Part shown: one piece after another, positions 34,330 to 45,188 of the stretch
Layout: each line of letters begins with the position of its first letter
Position numbering within the stretch: the stretch's first letter is position 1
DNA from: Synaphobranchus kaupii
Taxonomy: Eukaryota > Chordata > Actinopteri > Anguilliformes > Synaphobranchidae
Assembly: GCA_029718625.1 (NCBI GenBank)
Contig: CM056381.1
Span: forward strand, 52,260,157-52,324,156
Direction of reading: 5' to 3'
Length of the DNA stretch: 64,000 bases
Position numbers and translations under genes: made by a program
Notes under the pieces: model-generated
What the model was told of the DNA's origin: nothing
Seen by the model: only the letters and a program-made list of their open reading frames with translations
The model's database searches: none

Positions 34330-35850
34330 TGTTACGAACCAAATACGGGCTGGACCCAAGTGCAACGACCAGGAGGCAGATTTCACAGCAAGGGGTTTTT
34401 ATTAAGCTTTGGGGTAGGCCCAAAGCTGTACAGAAAGATAAGACACAGTAATATACAGGGTGAGAAAGTTCTATACGAACTGCTCCAAGCCGGAGCTGGA
34501 CTTGAGTACAGGAGGTGAGTTCCAAGCCGGAACTGGACTGTACTGGACCGGAGGTCCACTCAGGAACTGGACCACGGAGTAGGCGGGTTTGTTCCAAACC
34601 GGAACTGGACTTTAAACTGGAGGTGCACGTAGCACCGGAACTGGACTGGAACTGGACCGGGAGGTCCAACTGGAACGGGACAGCCGGAACAACAGGATTG
34701 TTCCAAACCGGAACTGGACTTTAAACGGGAGGTGCACGTAGCACCGGAACTGGACCGGAACTGGACCGGGAGGTCCAACTGGAACTGGGTAGCAGGAACA
34801 ACAGGATTGTTCCAAACCGGAACTGGACTTTAAACTGGAGGTGCACGTAGCACCGGAACTGGACTGGAACTGGACCGGGAGGTCCAACTGGAACTGGACG
34901 GCAGGAACAACAGGATCTGTTCCAAGCCGGAACTGGACTTTAAACTGGAGGTGCACGTAGCACCGGAACTGGACTGGAACTGGACCGGGAGGTCCAACTG
35001 GAACTGGACAGCAGGAACAACAGGATTGTTCCAAGCCGGAACTGGACTTTAAACTGGAGGTGCACGAAGCACCGGAACTGGACTGGAACTGGACCGGGAG
35101 GTTCAGCTGGTACGGGACTGGATACTGAGGTAGGTAGCTGGCAGCGCCCGGCAGGGTGGAACTGTGTGGCGGGGCTCAGCTGGAGCCGGTGGAGGTAGCT
35201 GGTTTGCTGCGGAACCTGGGACAGTAACCGCGGCAAAGGGATTCGCCTTGGCCGGACAGGAACCACTGCAGGATAGCGAGGCAGACACCCCACTGCGGCC
35301 GTGCTGCGAGCTGGAGTTGGAGGCACCGTAACACACAAACACACTGACTAACAGCTACAGACTGGTGCAGGCAGGAACAGCTGGTAGTTAGAGGGAGACA
35401 GGTTAGCAGCAAAGCATGCAGTAAATGATAGGGCAGAATAGTAACCAGACCGGAGGGTAGAACGACTGTAAGCTGACGGGTTAGGTTCGCAACCAAGCAT
35501 ACAGCACTCTCGTACAATAACCAGAAGACCAGGAACACACAACTTAGTTTAGACAACGAACTGGCGCCGACTAGCAGCCAGCCGGGGGTTTAAGTAGGGG
35601 AGTGAAATTGAAAACAAAGGCGAACACGTGAGGAATGTAACTGAGTGTGATTGACAATAAACCAGGTGCGGAAAGAAAGCCAAGAGCAGGGAAAGCGATA
35701 GGTGGAAACCAAAGTAGGAAACCGAGAAACAAACAGAAGGGAAACGCCCAGCCTGCAGCAAATGGGAAAACATGGACAGGGGAATCCAACATGACACGGA
35801 GGGAAAACAGGAAAACGCGGAGAAGGACAGGAGGGGAACGGAACGTTACA
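34330..35850 (-). mobile_element. Solo LTR, 1521 bp, inserted in the polymerase gene
   Basis: On the minus strand it starts TGTAACGTTCCG and ends GGTTCGTAACA. It is flanked by TACCC on both sides (34325-34329 and 35851-35855), a 5-bp target duplication. Nothing between the ends encodes retroelement proteins. It contains a proline/valine-coding minisatellite. Minus-strand frames such as 34612-35034 and 34940-35344 are products of that repeat. Confidence 0.88.
34480..35110. repeat. Minisatellite in the solo LTR, ~110-bp unit
   Basis: The block 'ttccaaRccggaactggactttaaac(t/g)ggaggtgcacgtagcaccggaactgga...gggaggtccaactggaac' recurs about every 110 bp, with four good copies and degenerate flanks. 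Nested within each unit is a 'ggaactggac' repeat. Confidence 0.85.
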
Positions 35851-35855
35851 TACCC

Positions 35856-36746
35856 ATCTTAACCTCTCCCCGGTTCAAGGCATGCTGAATGAAAATCTTT
35901 TCCCGATGACTCACATATTCTAACCATTGAATGGCGGCTGTGGAAAATGATTTCTGCTGCTGCGCATAATTATCAGGCGATGTGACTGCAATGGTGTTTT
36001 TGGACAAAAAGTTCGTACAGTATGTTTCATGCACACCGAGGCTATTGTAATGCACTGGAACGGGTCTAAGCCTGTGCTCCCAAGCACCTCTGTCCTAAAC
36101 CGCAAACAAGCTTCCCGCAAAATAACAACGTCATTCTGACAGTACTCTGATATTTCTTTTCGAAAGTCAAACACACCCCCAGACACATTATTATACCAGG
36201 ACATAAAGTCCTCCCTCTCCTTGTCCATCATTGTATCAAAACCATAGTACAAGGGAGGCGGGTACGGTCCGATGTAATTCTGGTTCTCAATTTTATTCCA
36301 GAAATGGGGAAAATGGCCTTTTTTAGCATTGTCAAAACCTAGAGAGCCAGGCATGGCACTCAGCTTCATAGTCAGGAAACAGAGTGAATCAATATACCTC
36401 TGTTCAAAAGCCTCATCTGTAATGCACAGGAGTTTGCTGCCTTGCGCTATGATGTTTGGCGTCACACCAAGCTTTACCAAATACTGCATCAGCAGGTACC
36501 CATCGTAACCCTTCGAATTATGTGCTATGAATGTATACCTCTTGTACTTTGGGGTTCGATACCTTTTAAAAAAAGCCTGTACGCAACCATCACCCTCTGC
36601 AGTCCAACGCTTGCCCTTAAAATCCATGCAACATATGAAATTCGCAATGTGTTCGTCATGGTCCTGCCAACACTCAAAATCATAAAAAACATAACGTACG
36701 TTGGGGTGTTCGGTTTTCAGTTTGTATGTAACACGCATGCTCAACT
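35856..36746 (-). pseudogene. polB: Protein-primed family-B DNA polymerase, exonuclease part
   Basis: The proofreading exonuclease domain is visible: Exo I in YVFYDFECWQDHD, Exo II in FIAHNSKGYDGYLL and Exo III in EISEYCQNDVVILREA. Further down, KNTIAVTSPDNYAQQQKSFS and AIQWLEYVSHRE lie in another frame, so a frameshift occurs near 36040. The right edge at about 36746 (MRVTYKLKTEHPNV) is where similarity stops; upstream residues in the open frame (from 36810) look non-coding. The TACCC duplication of the solo LTR lies at its left edge. Confidence 0.88.
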
Positions 36747-36979
36747 TCAGGGGTAGGCTTTGGCCCCCTAGTGGTGAGACGCATGCGCCCCAATTTTTTA
36801 TAGTGTTCATATTTCTCTTAAATTCTAAATTATAACGTTAATAAAACACGGAACTTTCGACGCAAAATTGTTAAAAAACAGTCACAGCCTGCGAACACAT
36901 TCGTTTATATGCTTATCAGCTCTCAGGTTACACTACAGAGCCATAAAGCAGCAGGGTGCTAATAGCCCAACCCACTTTT

Positions 36980-37099
36980 TTATTTGTTTACAGCCTTCAC
37001 CTCGCCGCAGTCACAGGCAATAAAATGCATATCACAAAAACTTTTGGTACAGTTTCTACACGCTAAAAAATCAAGATCCGATTTAGGAACAATTGTATG
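36980..37099 (-). CDS. Orphan Cys/His-rich C-terminal segment, possible terminal exon
   Basis: A 39-codon minus-strand segment ends in TAA. It contains FLACRNCTKSFCDMHF followed by ACDCGEV, giving C-x2-C, C-x2-H and C-x-C pairs able to bind zinc. Upstream there is a stop, so it would have to be a spliced exon; no strong AG acceptor is obvious. Some vertebrate piggyBac transposases end in a similar cysteine-rich domain, but this segment is opposite in strand to the nearby exon 1. The role is unknown. Confidence 0.3.
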   Translation of the reverse strand, partial: HTIVPKSDLDFLACRNCTKSFCDMHFIACDCGEVKAVNK

Positions 37100-37830
37100 T
37101 TATTGAAAATTTGTATAAATAAACATTATGTGTTTTTTCCCTGTGCTCACTTCACTATGCATACAACCGATGTGCTTCCGGTTTTGTATATTTTATTTTC
37201 TACAAAATCTCTTCGTAAACATGTTTAATCAACCAAATATTTTACCTGGTTATGTAGTTATAACTGTTTTCTGAAGAATCCTGAACGCTTTTTCGTAATC
37301 CATTAATCCATTGCCCAGCAAAATCTCCCATTTCCACAGTGCGTACCAATCGCATTTGCCTTTGTACTACGTTACCACCGTTGCGTAAAAACATTACTAG
37401 ACTGCTTCAGGAATGATCTAACGTAAAACACGTAGATTATCTTCAACGGGGTTTCCTACCCCTTTAAATGAAGTAAAAGATGTCATATTCCAGCGACTGG
37501 GAACGGCGCTGTATCCACGCGTAACGACAGCCCATAGGGTAATGGCGGTATGCGCAATCGGCCCCATGACTGTGAAGTTAGCATCAAATTTGTCGTTAAG
37601 TCACATGCGCTTTTTTTCTGAGCTTGTGGGAAGGGATGGACTTCATTGCTGTTCACGTACGCTTTTTAGCCTATCCAGATAAAATTTAGCCCTGTGTTAG
37701 CTGCATGTACGTCAATATAGGCTACATTTTCTCTTACGTGTGCGTGGTTTGTTATACTGAGCAATTGCGCTGGTCACATTTCGTTGCTGGAGCATTTCGT
37801 TGCTTTCGAAACTAGTTTCTATCCGAGAAA

Positions 37831-37988
37831 ATGGCCAAGAAGACCGTTTATTTCACGGTTACTCAAGTATTGGAGGAGCTGGACCGCAGTGATTCCAGCG
37901 GTGAGGAAGGCGAGTCCTCAGGGGCAGAGAGTAAAGACTCTGTAGCAGAAGCGGCGTTCGAGGAAGGCATGGACCCGTTTCTGGACAT
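37831..37988 (+). pseudogene. Putative exon 1 of a second piggyBac-like transposase
   Basis: The ATG opens MAKKTVYFTVTQVLEELDRS, followed by an acidic serine-rich stretch (SSGEEGESSGAESKDS) and FEEGMDPFLDM. It ends GACAT|GTAAGT in phase 2, as does the exon at 27543-27682; both share the TQVLEELD/HQVLDELD core. Upstream, 'cacgcgtaa...ccatagggtaatggcg' resembles 'cacgcgtaattatcgaaccaagatggcg' of the first copy. A TA microsatellite follows the donor at once. No downstream exons are found. Confidence 0.5.
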
Positions 37989-38005
37989 GTAAGTGTTCTC
38001 TTTGA

Positions 38006-38006
38006 A

Positions 38007-38073
<67 letters not shown>

Positions 38074-38076
38074 GCA
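38006..38076. repeat. (TA)n microsatellite
   Basis: A TA run with two interruptions (TACA, TGTA) lies just inside the putative intron of the piggyBac-like gene. Minus-strand tyrosine-isoleucine frames over it are artefacts. Confidence 0.9.
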
Positions 38077-39232
38077 CACACAAATAATAATAATAATTAT
38101 TATTATTATAGTATCAACTGTCTGAAGCGCTATTATCTAGAGTATTTTTAGTTTCATGATCAATGCATTGTCGCAGAAGTTCGCTATTTAGCTTCTATGT
38201 TGTGACAAGCAGGAGAGGAGCACATGGCCTGCTAAGGGGGGGAGGGGAAGAAATGGAACAGAAGTAGTAGAAATTAATGCGCCTTGAAACATCGGGTTTG
38301 CAGCGTTCATTTTCTGTCCGTTTTTATGTGCAGAAACCAACCCATGGGCCATTCTCAGTGCTTTATTTCACGATTTCAGTCAAGACATAATATTATAATA
38401 ATGTAATTTAGTTTTTAGTTATCTAAAATGAATCCATAAATCCTAGTTGGCTACAATTCCCAATTATGTGGGAGCTAATATCAGAAGCACTGGATGTAAT
38501 ATATATATATATATATATAATTTTATTTATTTTTACAGTATTTCACTTAAATGTATTTCAATTTATTTCCAGTATTTCCATTTTAAATGTAAAGCAGATT
38601 GGTTAGATAACATTAGAGCAAGTAATCCTGTTCGGAGAGGTATTTGGGCACTTTTGGGCACAATTTGTAAGAGCATACTCTCATACACATATATACAAAA
38701 CATGTGTAGGTTTATTTTCTTTACATTTTGTATTACAAAAACTGTTTCAATAGAAAGATAAAGTTTTCTGATGATTGACATGCCTGGACAGAAAGATATG
38801 CACATGTTTTATATTTGGAGAGGTTTGGATAAATATTGGGACACTGGGCACAGTTTTGGAAAAATTACCAATGGATAAGGAAAGCCTGTAGATATCTTTA
38901 CCAAATTCTATACACATGTGGACAACATATCAGTGCACTAGTGTAAGGAATTCTGGCTTGCTCCAGTATTTTGAAGTTGAAATATTCAGTGCTAAACTGT
39001 AAAAACACAAGGCGTTTTGTACTTTTTTTTGTTTTTTTATGTGTATTATGTATAAACTGTATGTGACCATTTTTACATACATTTATTCTGATGCAAATTT
39101 CTGAATGGTACAAGCCTCTTCTTTCATTGAAACTTTCAACCATGGATGTGCAGTGAATAGTTTTTGAGATATTGGCACTTAATTGACACTAGTAAAAACT
39201 AGGCGAAAATTGGGCCAAAGTAAATAGGGTTA

Positions 39233-40672
39233 ATACAGCCTTACAGGCTTTGCAGAGCTTTAGACTACATTTGTGTGCTTTAGATGTTTTGCTACTTACG
39301 GCATATGTTTGCGCACATTTGTCACAGAACTTTCTAGTATCACACGAACTGAGAATTTTACCACTAGACTCCTGCCGTTTCAAAACTTTATGCTCGTTAT
39401 AGCAAAACCTAGACCGATAGAGTCGCTTACAATCCTTACACCTTATCGTTGATGAACGATGTGTAAAACATTCTGCGCCAAAACAGACGTTACAATAATG
39501 TAAGCAGGAGTGGCTATGTTTCGATGTGTATGGCCGAAACCTGTCAATGATTTGATACCGTAATAGTGTCCGCCCTCGAGGTACAAAAAAAAGGTTTTAG
39601 AGTGTGGTGTGTTGCTCGTTTGAAACTTTTTTAAGACGCCGTTATTTGAACTGTGTGTCCATACAACTATCTTGATGTTTAAGAACCTCTCAAACATTTG
39701 AATGTCCGAAAAACGAAGCTTATCCTGAACACCCAAACCTACGGAACGTTGTAAATGTTCCGCCTCTTTCAGCGGCACACGTTGTGAATGTCGGATTTAA
39801 AAGATGCGTCAAACATGTCGCGAACAGAGATTATTATCGACGTTGTTGCTAACTATTAAATGTCTTAGCTTTTTGCAAATGATTTCGCTCTTGAGACATG
39901 ATGATAATTTTCGACCGCCATTAGGGTTCTGAATAATGTGGGCCACAAGCATCAGAGTTTCATCAGCCAGGATATCAAAATTGCTTTGAACCAACTCTTC
40001 AATCATATTAAAAAAAACTCCAAATCTATTTCATCAGCGTTTAGCTGTACAGTTACACCCTGAGACAGAGAATCACCCCTTAATTCTAACTGTACGGCAT
40101 CGCTGGGGTTCGACAGCTCCTGAACTTTAGCCAGAAGATTTTCTAAAGTGTTTAAGATGTGTACATAAAACTCTGCGTAGTTATCAACATTGTACAAAGA
40201 TGTAAAGTTAAAACGGAGCTGAATTTCTGTACTGTTGAAAGCCGGCCTACGTATCACCTGAAGGTCTGTGTTATTAATCACATCACCACCACCATTTTGG
40301 TTGACTTCTGGAAGTCCATGCAGGTTATTATCATCAGTGCTTTGGGGTATCTCTAGCTCTGTAAGACCATGCATGTTATTTTCTGCGGTGTTTGGGGTCA
40401 TAACTGTTTCAACGCGGCAAGCGAGTTCATGGTTTACAGAGTCCAACGCTCTTAATAAACCTGCAAACATCATGCTCTACAGTTTCATTACTTGGCTCAT
40501 GCGTGTTAATAGAGGCTTGATTAACATCGTTAACAAGAGCTAAGAGATGCGGATTAACATTTTCATGCGATAAATCTAATTGGTTAGGGTCCTGGTTTTC
40601 AGCATTTTCTGTGGCAGGTCTTTTACTCTGGGCCCCTGAACATGGACACGTACAAGGTCTTTTAGGAGCCAT
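39233..40672 (-). pseudogene. polB: Protein-primed family-B DNA polymerase, N-terminal part
   Basis: The gene starts MAPKRPCTCPCSGAQSKRPA at 40672, two bases after the stop of the upstream gene. A low-complexity acidic/asparagine-rich region follows, then FNFTSLYNVDNYAEFYVHIL, HLQRSVGLGVQDKLRFSDIQ and IKIVVWTHS...LYLEGGHYYGIKSLTGF. Several Cys/His pairs come next (CKDCKRL, FCYNEH, FCDKCAQ, HKCSLKLCKACK). This zinc-rich N-terminal half is usual for Polinton-type polB. Frameshifts lie near 40450, 40010, 39800 and 39540. The coding sequence stops at the TTAA junction at 39232. Confidence 0.82.
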
Positions 40673-40984
40673 TTTACTTTAATAGTTTATCCGCAAGGGT
40701 CATAAAATTGTCAGCAAGGGTCATAAAATTGTCAGCAAGGGTCCTAAAATTGTCCAAGATGGTTAATTGCAGACTTTTGTCATTTTGACAAACCGAGGCC
40801 TTCGCAGGAGGTGTCCTGTTCATCTCTGCTTGTTTGGCTGCGGATGCTGTTGCTGTTGTCTTTGGGTCTGATGATGTCCGTGATCCAGGGTTCACACGTT
40901 TGTTAGACGTAATTAAAATATCCGGGACGATCACCCAATATTTCGGCATCCGTTATTTCAGCGTCTGTAAGGTAAATAAAAATC

Positions 40985-41165
40985 AAAAATTTAAAAAATC
41001 TAATTAATTCAAATTCAAATTAAAAAATTCAAATTAAAATTTAATTCAAATAAAAAAATAAAAATCTAATCACAAAATTAAATTCAAATTAAAAAATAAA
41101 AATCAAATTACGAAATTTAAAAATAAAAATTCAAATAAAAAAATAAAAAATAACTAAATAAAAAA
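40985..41165. repeat. AT-rich low-complexity stretch (aaattcaaattaaaa)
   Basis: Variants of 'aaattcaaattaaaa' and 'aaaaataaaaatc' repeat through the stretch. It lies in the inferred last intron of the gene upstream of polB. Confidence 0.85.
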
Positions 41166-41739
41166 GCAAACATTTTATTTTAATAGGAGAAAACTTAAAT
41201 CTCACCACTTTTTCTCTTCAGTCCTTTAGGCCTGCAAGGTTTTGTCTTTGCAATCGTCTCTAGAGGGACTTCAGGGCCTTTTAAACAATAAAAATAAAAT
41301 CAGAAAAATAAAACACATAGCAATGTTCAATAGTTATAATCAGATGTTGAGCAAAGTAGGTTTCATACACTTGTATATAACTGTAACAAATAGCTTTTTG
41401 TTGCTGCTGAAGCTAAACCACAGTCTATAAAAATGGCTTCGCCACGTGTCGTCTAACCCTCCAGTATATAAAACAATTAAACATGCACCAAATATCAGAA
41501 AATAAGGCCTTGTACATACTCTACGCAAGGAACGCGTGCAACGACACAGAGCAAACGTTCCTTACGTCGAAAAATGTGCCGTCCAAAAATTTGTAACGTG
41601 ACGCAAACGTGCGCGCACACGGCCCCGCCCCCACACATGCACAAGCACGAACTTACAGTTTTTTCTCTTCAGTCCTTTAGGCCTGCAAGGTTTTGTCTTT
41701 GCAACCGTCTCTAGAGGGGTTTCAGGGCCTTTTTAACAA

Positions 41740-44095
41740 TAAAAATAAAAATCAGAAAAAATAAAGCACATAAACAGATATTGAACAAAAGTACTTAAGT
41801 TACATACTCTGTATATAACTGTAGCGTAGATCGTCTTCTGAAGCTAATACCTGGGCACATACAATTTTCCGAGGCCGCGTGTACACTGTAGGCCTATCTA
41901 AAAACAATTAAACATTTAACAAATATCAGAAAATAAAGCACATGGCAATGTTCAATAGTTATAATCAGATGTTGAGCAAAGTAAGTTTCATACAATTGTA
42001 TATAACTAACAAATTGCTTTTTGCTGTTGCTAAAAGCTAAAACACGGGCCTATACACGTGGCTTCGGCCCTCTGTGTAGCCTACCCCTCAGTATCTAAAA
42101 ACAATTAAACATTCACCAAAATATCCGAAAAATAAAACACGTAGCAATGTTCAATAGTTATAATCAGATGTTGAGCAAAATAAGTTTCATACAATTGTAT
42201 ATAACTAACAAATAGCTTTTTGCTGTTGCTAAAGCTAAAACACGGGCCTATACACGTGGCTTCGGCCCTCTGTGTAGTCTACCCCTCAGTATCTAAAAAC
42301 AATTAAACATTCACCAAAATATCCGAAAAATAAAACACGTAGCAATGTTCAATAGTTATAATCAGATGTTGAGCAAAGTAAGTTTCATACAATTGTATAT
42401 AACTAACAAATAGCTTTTTACTGTTGCTAAAGCTAAAACACGGGCCTATACACGTGGCTTCGGCCCTCTGTGTAGCCTACCCCTCAGTATCTAAAAACAA
42501 TTAAACATTCACCAAAATATCTGAAAAATAAAACACGTAGCAATGTTCAATAGTTATAATCAGATGTTGAGCAAAGTAAGTTTCATACAATTGTATATAA
42601 CTAACAAATTGCTTTTTGCTGTTGCTAAAAGCTAAAACACGGGCCTATACACGTGGCTTCGGCCCTCTGTGTAGCCTACCCCTCAGTATCTAAAAACAAT
42701 TAAACATTCACCAAAATATCCGAAAAATAAAACACGTAGCAATGTTCAATAGTTATAATCAGATGTTGAGCAAAGTAAGTTTCATACAATTGTATATAAC
42801 TAACAAATAGCTTTTTGCTGTTGCTAAAGCTAAAACACGGGCCTATACACGTGGCTTCGGCCCTCTGTGTAGCCTACCCCTCAGTATCTAAAAACAATTA
42901 AACATTCACCAAAATATCTGAAAAATAAAACACGTAGCAATGTTCAATAGTTATAATCAGATGTTGAGCAAAGTAAGTTTCATACAATTGTATATAACTA
43001 ACAAATTGCTTTTTGCTGTTGCTAAAAGCTAAAACACGGGCCTATACACGTGGCTTCGGCCCTCTGTGTAGCCTACCCCTCAGTATCTAAAAACAATTAA
43101 ACATTCACCAAAATATCCGAAAAATAAAACACGTAGCAATGTTCAATAGTTATAATCAGATGTTGAGCAAAGTAAGTTTCATACAATTGTATATAACTAA
43201 CAAATAGCTTTTTGCTGTTGCTAAAGCTAAAACACGGGCCTATACACGTGGCTTCGGCCCTCTGTGTAGCCTACCCCTCAGTATCTAAAAACAATTAAAC
43301 ATTCACCAAAATATCTGAAAAATAAAACACGTAGCAATGTTCAATAGTTATAATCAGATGTTGAGCAAAGTAAGTTTCATACAATTGTATATAACTAACA
43401 AATTGCTTTTTGCTGTTGCTAAAAGCTAAAACACAGGCCTATACACGTGGCTTCGGCCCTCTGTGTAGCCTACCCCTCAGTATCTAAAAACAATTAAACA
43501 TTCACCAAAATATCCGAAAAATAAAACACGTAGCAATGTTCAATAGTTATAATCAGATGTTGAGCAAAGTAAGTTTCATACAATTGTATATAACTAACAA
43601 ATAGCTTTTTGCTGTTGCTAAAGCTAAAACACGGGCCTATACACGTGGCTTCGGCCCTCTGTGTAGCCTACCCCTCAGTATCTAAAAACAATTAAACATT
43701 CACCAAAATATCTGAAAAATAAAACACGTAGCAATGTTCAATAGTTATAATCAGATGTTGAGCAAAGTTTCATACAATTGTATATAACTAACAAATAGCT
43801 TTTTGCTACTGCTAAAGCTAAAACACGGCCTATACACGTGGCTTCGGCCCTCTGTGTAGCCTACCCCTCAGTATCTAAAAACAATTAAACATTCACCAAA
43901 ATATCTGAAAAATAAAACACGTAGCAATGTTCAATAGTTATAATCAGATGTTGAGCAAAGTTTCATACAATTGTATATAACGGTAACAAATAGCTTTTTG
44001 CTACTGCTAAAGCTAAAACACGGCCTATACACGTGGCTTCGGCCCTCTGTGTAGCCTACCCCTCAGTATCTAAAAACAATTAAGCATTCACCAAT
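41740..44095 (-). repeat. ~200-bp tandem satellite, ~12 units, inside an intron
   Basis: The unit contains 'cacgtagcaatgttcaatagttataatcagatgttgagcaaag', 'catacaattgtatataact', 'ctaaaacacgggcctatacacgtggcttcggccctctgtgtagcc' and 'aacaattaaacattcacc'. The phrase cacgtagcaatgttcaatag recurs at about 42138, 42338, 42535, 42737, 42933, 43135, 43330, 43531, 43727 and 43920. Two unit types alternate over 42610-43600, giving a ~396-bp higher-order unit. A related, older unit sits at 41285-41600. The array lies between inferred exons 2 and 3 of the gene upstream of polB. Confidence 0.95.
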
Positions 44096-44468
44096 TATAT
44101 ATATATATATATAAAAAACATCTTTAAAAGTACATTTTAAAAATTGTAAAAACACCTTACTCTGTCTAACGTTGATGGCTTCGGGTATAGTTTCAATAAA
44201 TTCGCGGAAAGAACCACCCACGTGTTCCACGTTGCTATACAATATTTCAGCCAAATCTGTAATACATTTACATTAACAACGTTAATTAAGAAGTAGAATG
44301 TTCAATATGTTTAATTAACAACTTGAAAGTTTCACACTTTACAAGAATTAAAATAGTAGCACATACCTTGTGTTGAAAAGTCTACAGTCGACATTTCTTG
44401 CACGCAAAATGTTTAGATTAAATCGACCTCTTCTTCGACCAGCTCTTTTCATCAGACAAGTCGTTGTA

Positions 44469-44498
44469 ATTTTATAAACTCTTAACCCGTTTTATAGC
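44469..44498 (-). promoter_or_regulatory. Possible TATA boxes of the polymerase gene cluster
   Basis: On the minus strand GCTATAAA (44491-44498) and TTATAAAAT (44469-44477) lie about 100 and 75 nt upstream of the inferred first ATG at 44394. A core promoter here would drive the unknown gene and perhaps the tightly packed polB-ATPase cluster behind it. The evidence is motif and position only. Confidence 0.35.
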
Positions 44499-44509
44499 CT
44501 AACAGGGGT

Positions 44510-45070
44510 GAGGGGTGTGTACGTAACTTGAACGTAACTTGTAAACACACCCCCCAACCCCTCCCGTGAATGTAGATTGAAAACCCTGTTAAAGAAAATA
44601 CGATTAAACGTCACATTTAATATATAACGACTCAACCCTGCTTAAATCGGATAAACCATCTTTTTAGTAACCGATCGATACTAAACAATAGATGACCCAT
44701 CTAGCAAATAGTTTATATTTAAAAAGTTTGTAATTAGCTAGCCTATTAGACCTGCAACCTCTGCTAAAATTGTATACGTCCCTTGCGCAAATAGTCTACT
44801 GAAACAAACAAAAACGTTCAGTAGATTAAGGTTTATTTCTATAGTTCACAAAATATCTTTTGAAAATCCCCGCCAAAAAACCGCAGCTGTTCCGATCATT
44901 CAGACCCCCCCTGATGTGAATTGTAGACACCCTGACAAATAAAATACACTTTGAAAGAGTTACGCTTACACAATATAGGTTAATATATGCCGACTCAATC
45001 CTGTTTAAATTGAATACCCCATCTTTTACATTCCATTCGATACTAAACACTCATATTGGCTCTAAGTATT
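44510..45070. repeat. Diverged direct duplication, ~380-bp period
   Basis: Segments near 44550-44690 and 44905-45055 share landmarks: 'acccc(c)..ctcccgtgaatgtaga', 'accctg...aaa(t)aaaatac', 'aatata...cgactcaa(c/t)cctg(c/t)ttaaat', 'ccatcttttta' and 'cgatactaaaca'. They lie upstream of the Polinton gene cluster and could be duplicated promoter sequence. I see no gene in them. Confidence 0.55.
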
Positions 45071-45098
45071 AGCAAACTTGTACAAAATACTGAAAGAT

Positions 45099-45188
45099 TT
45101 ATTTCATGATTCTGAACCAGTGATATAGACGTTTAGATTGCTTTTTGGAAACGCGTCTTGGAGGTCTTTTCAATGGGGTTCGGGGCAT
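45099..45188 (-). CDS. Short basic open frame, 29 aa
   Basis: The frame reads MPRTPLKRPPRRVSKKQSKR and nine more residues. Its arginine/lysine/proline richness recalls basic core or nuclear-localisation peptides of DNA viruses. Length and lack of context make this weak. It could be a degraded N-terminus of a further Polinton gene. Confidence 0.25.
   Translation of the reverse strand: MPRTPLKRPPRRVSKKQSKRLYHWFRIMK

Larger units (their letters stand above)
36747..39232 (+). mobile_element. Piggybac-like insertion splitting the polymerase gene
   Basis: The insert separates the zinc-binding and exonuclease parts of polB. It contains an exon (37831-37988) with the design and splice phase of the piggyBac exon at 27543. 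Its right end ('gttttt gagatattggc...aggcgaaaattgg...gggTTAA') resembles the right end of the 26610-29654 element. The right TTAA is at 39229-39232. The left end is uncertain: TTAA occurs at 36838-36841 and 36818-36821, and neither is followed by a clear inverted repeat, so the left side may be rearranged. Confidence 0.55.
40674..44394 (-). pseudogene. Multi-exon gene of unknown function upstream of the polymerase
   Basis: I infer five exons with GT-AG borders and consistent phase 1: 44367-44394 (MSTVDFSTQ), 44161-44256 (DLAEILYSNVEHVGGSFREF...PEAINVRQ), 41657-41728, 41206-41277 and 40674-40974. The third and fourth are duplicates (PLETVAKTKPCRPKGLKRK / PLETIAKTKPCRPKGLKRK). The last exon begins DAEITDAEILGDRPG, needs a frameshift near 40912, and ends in three copies of DNFRTLAD/DNFMTLAD. 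The stop is two bases before the polB ATG. Possible TATA boxes lie 75-105 nt upstream. I recognise no family; the lysine-rich exon suggests nucleic-acid binding or a nuclear signal. It may still be spliced in vivo, but the frameshift argues for decay. Confidence 0.5.

Noticed and set aside
34313..35556. Overlapping minus frames rich in Pro, Val and Gln (up to 144 codons)
   Set aside because: They lie within a minisatellite of a solo LTR and occur in more than one frame.
36747..36810. N-terminal extension of the exonuclease frame starting at 36810
   Set aside because: The residues before MRVTYKLK look non-coding, contain a repeat-like 'ccccctagtgg' stretch and do not fit the polymerase family.
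41740..44095. CRISPR-like array
   Set aside because: Repeats are ~200 bp with no unique spacers, and the sequence is vertebrate. It is a satellite.
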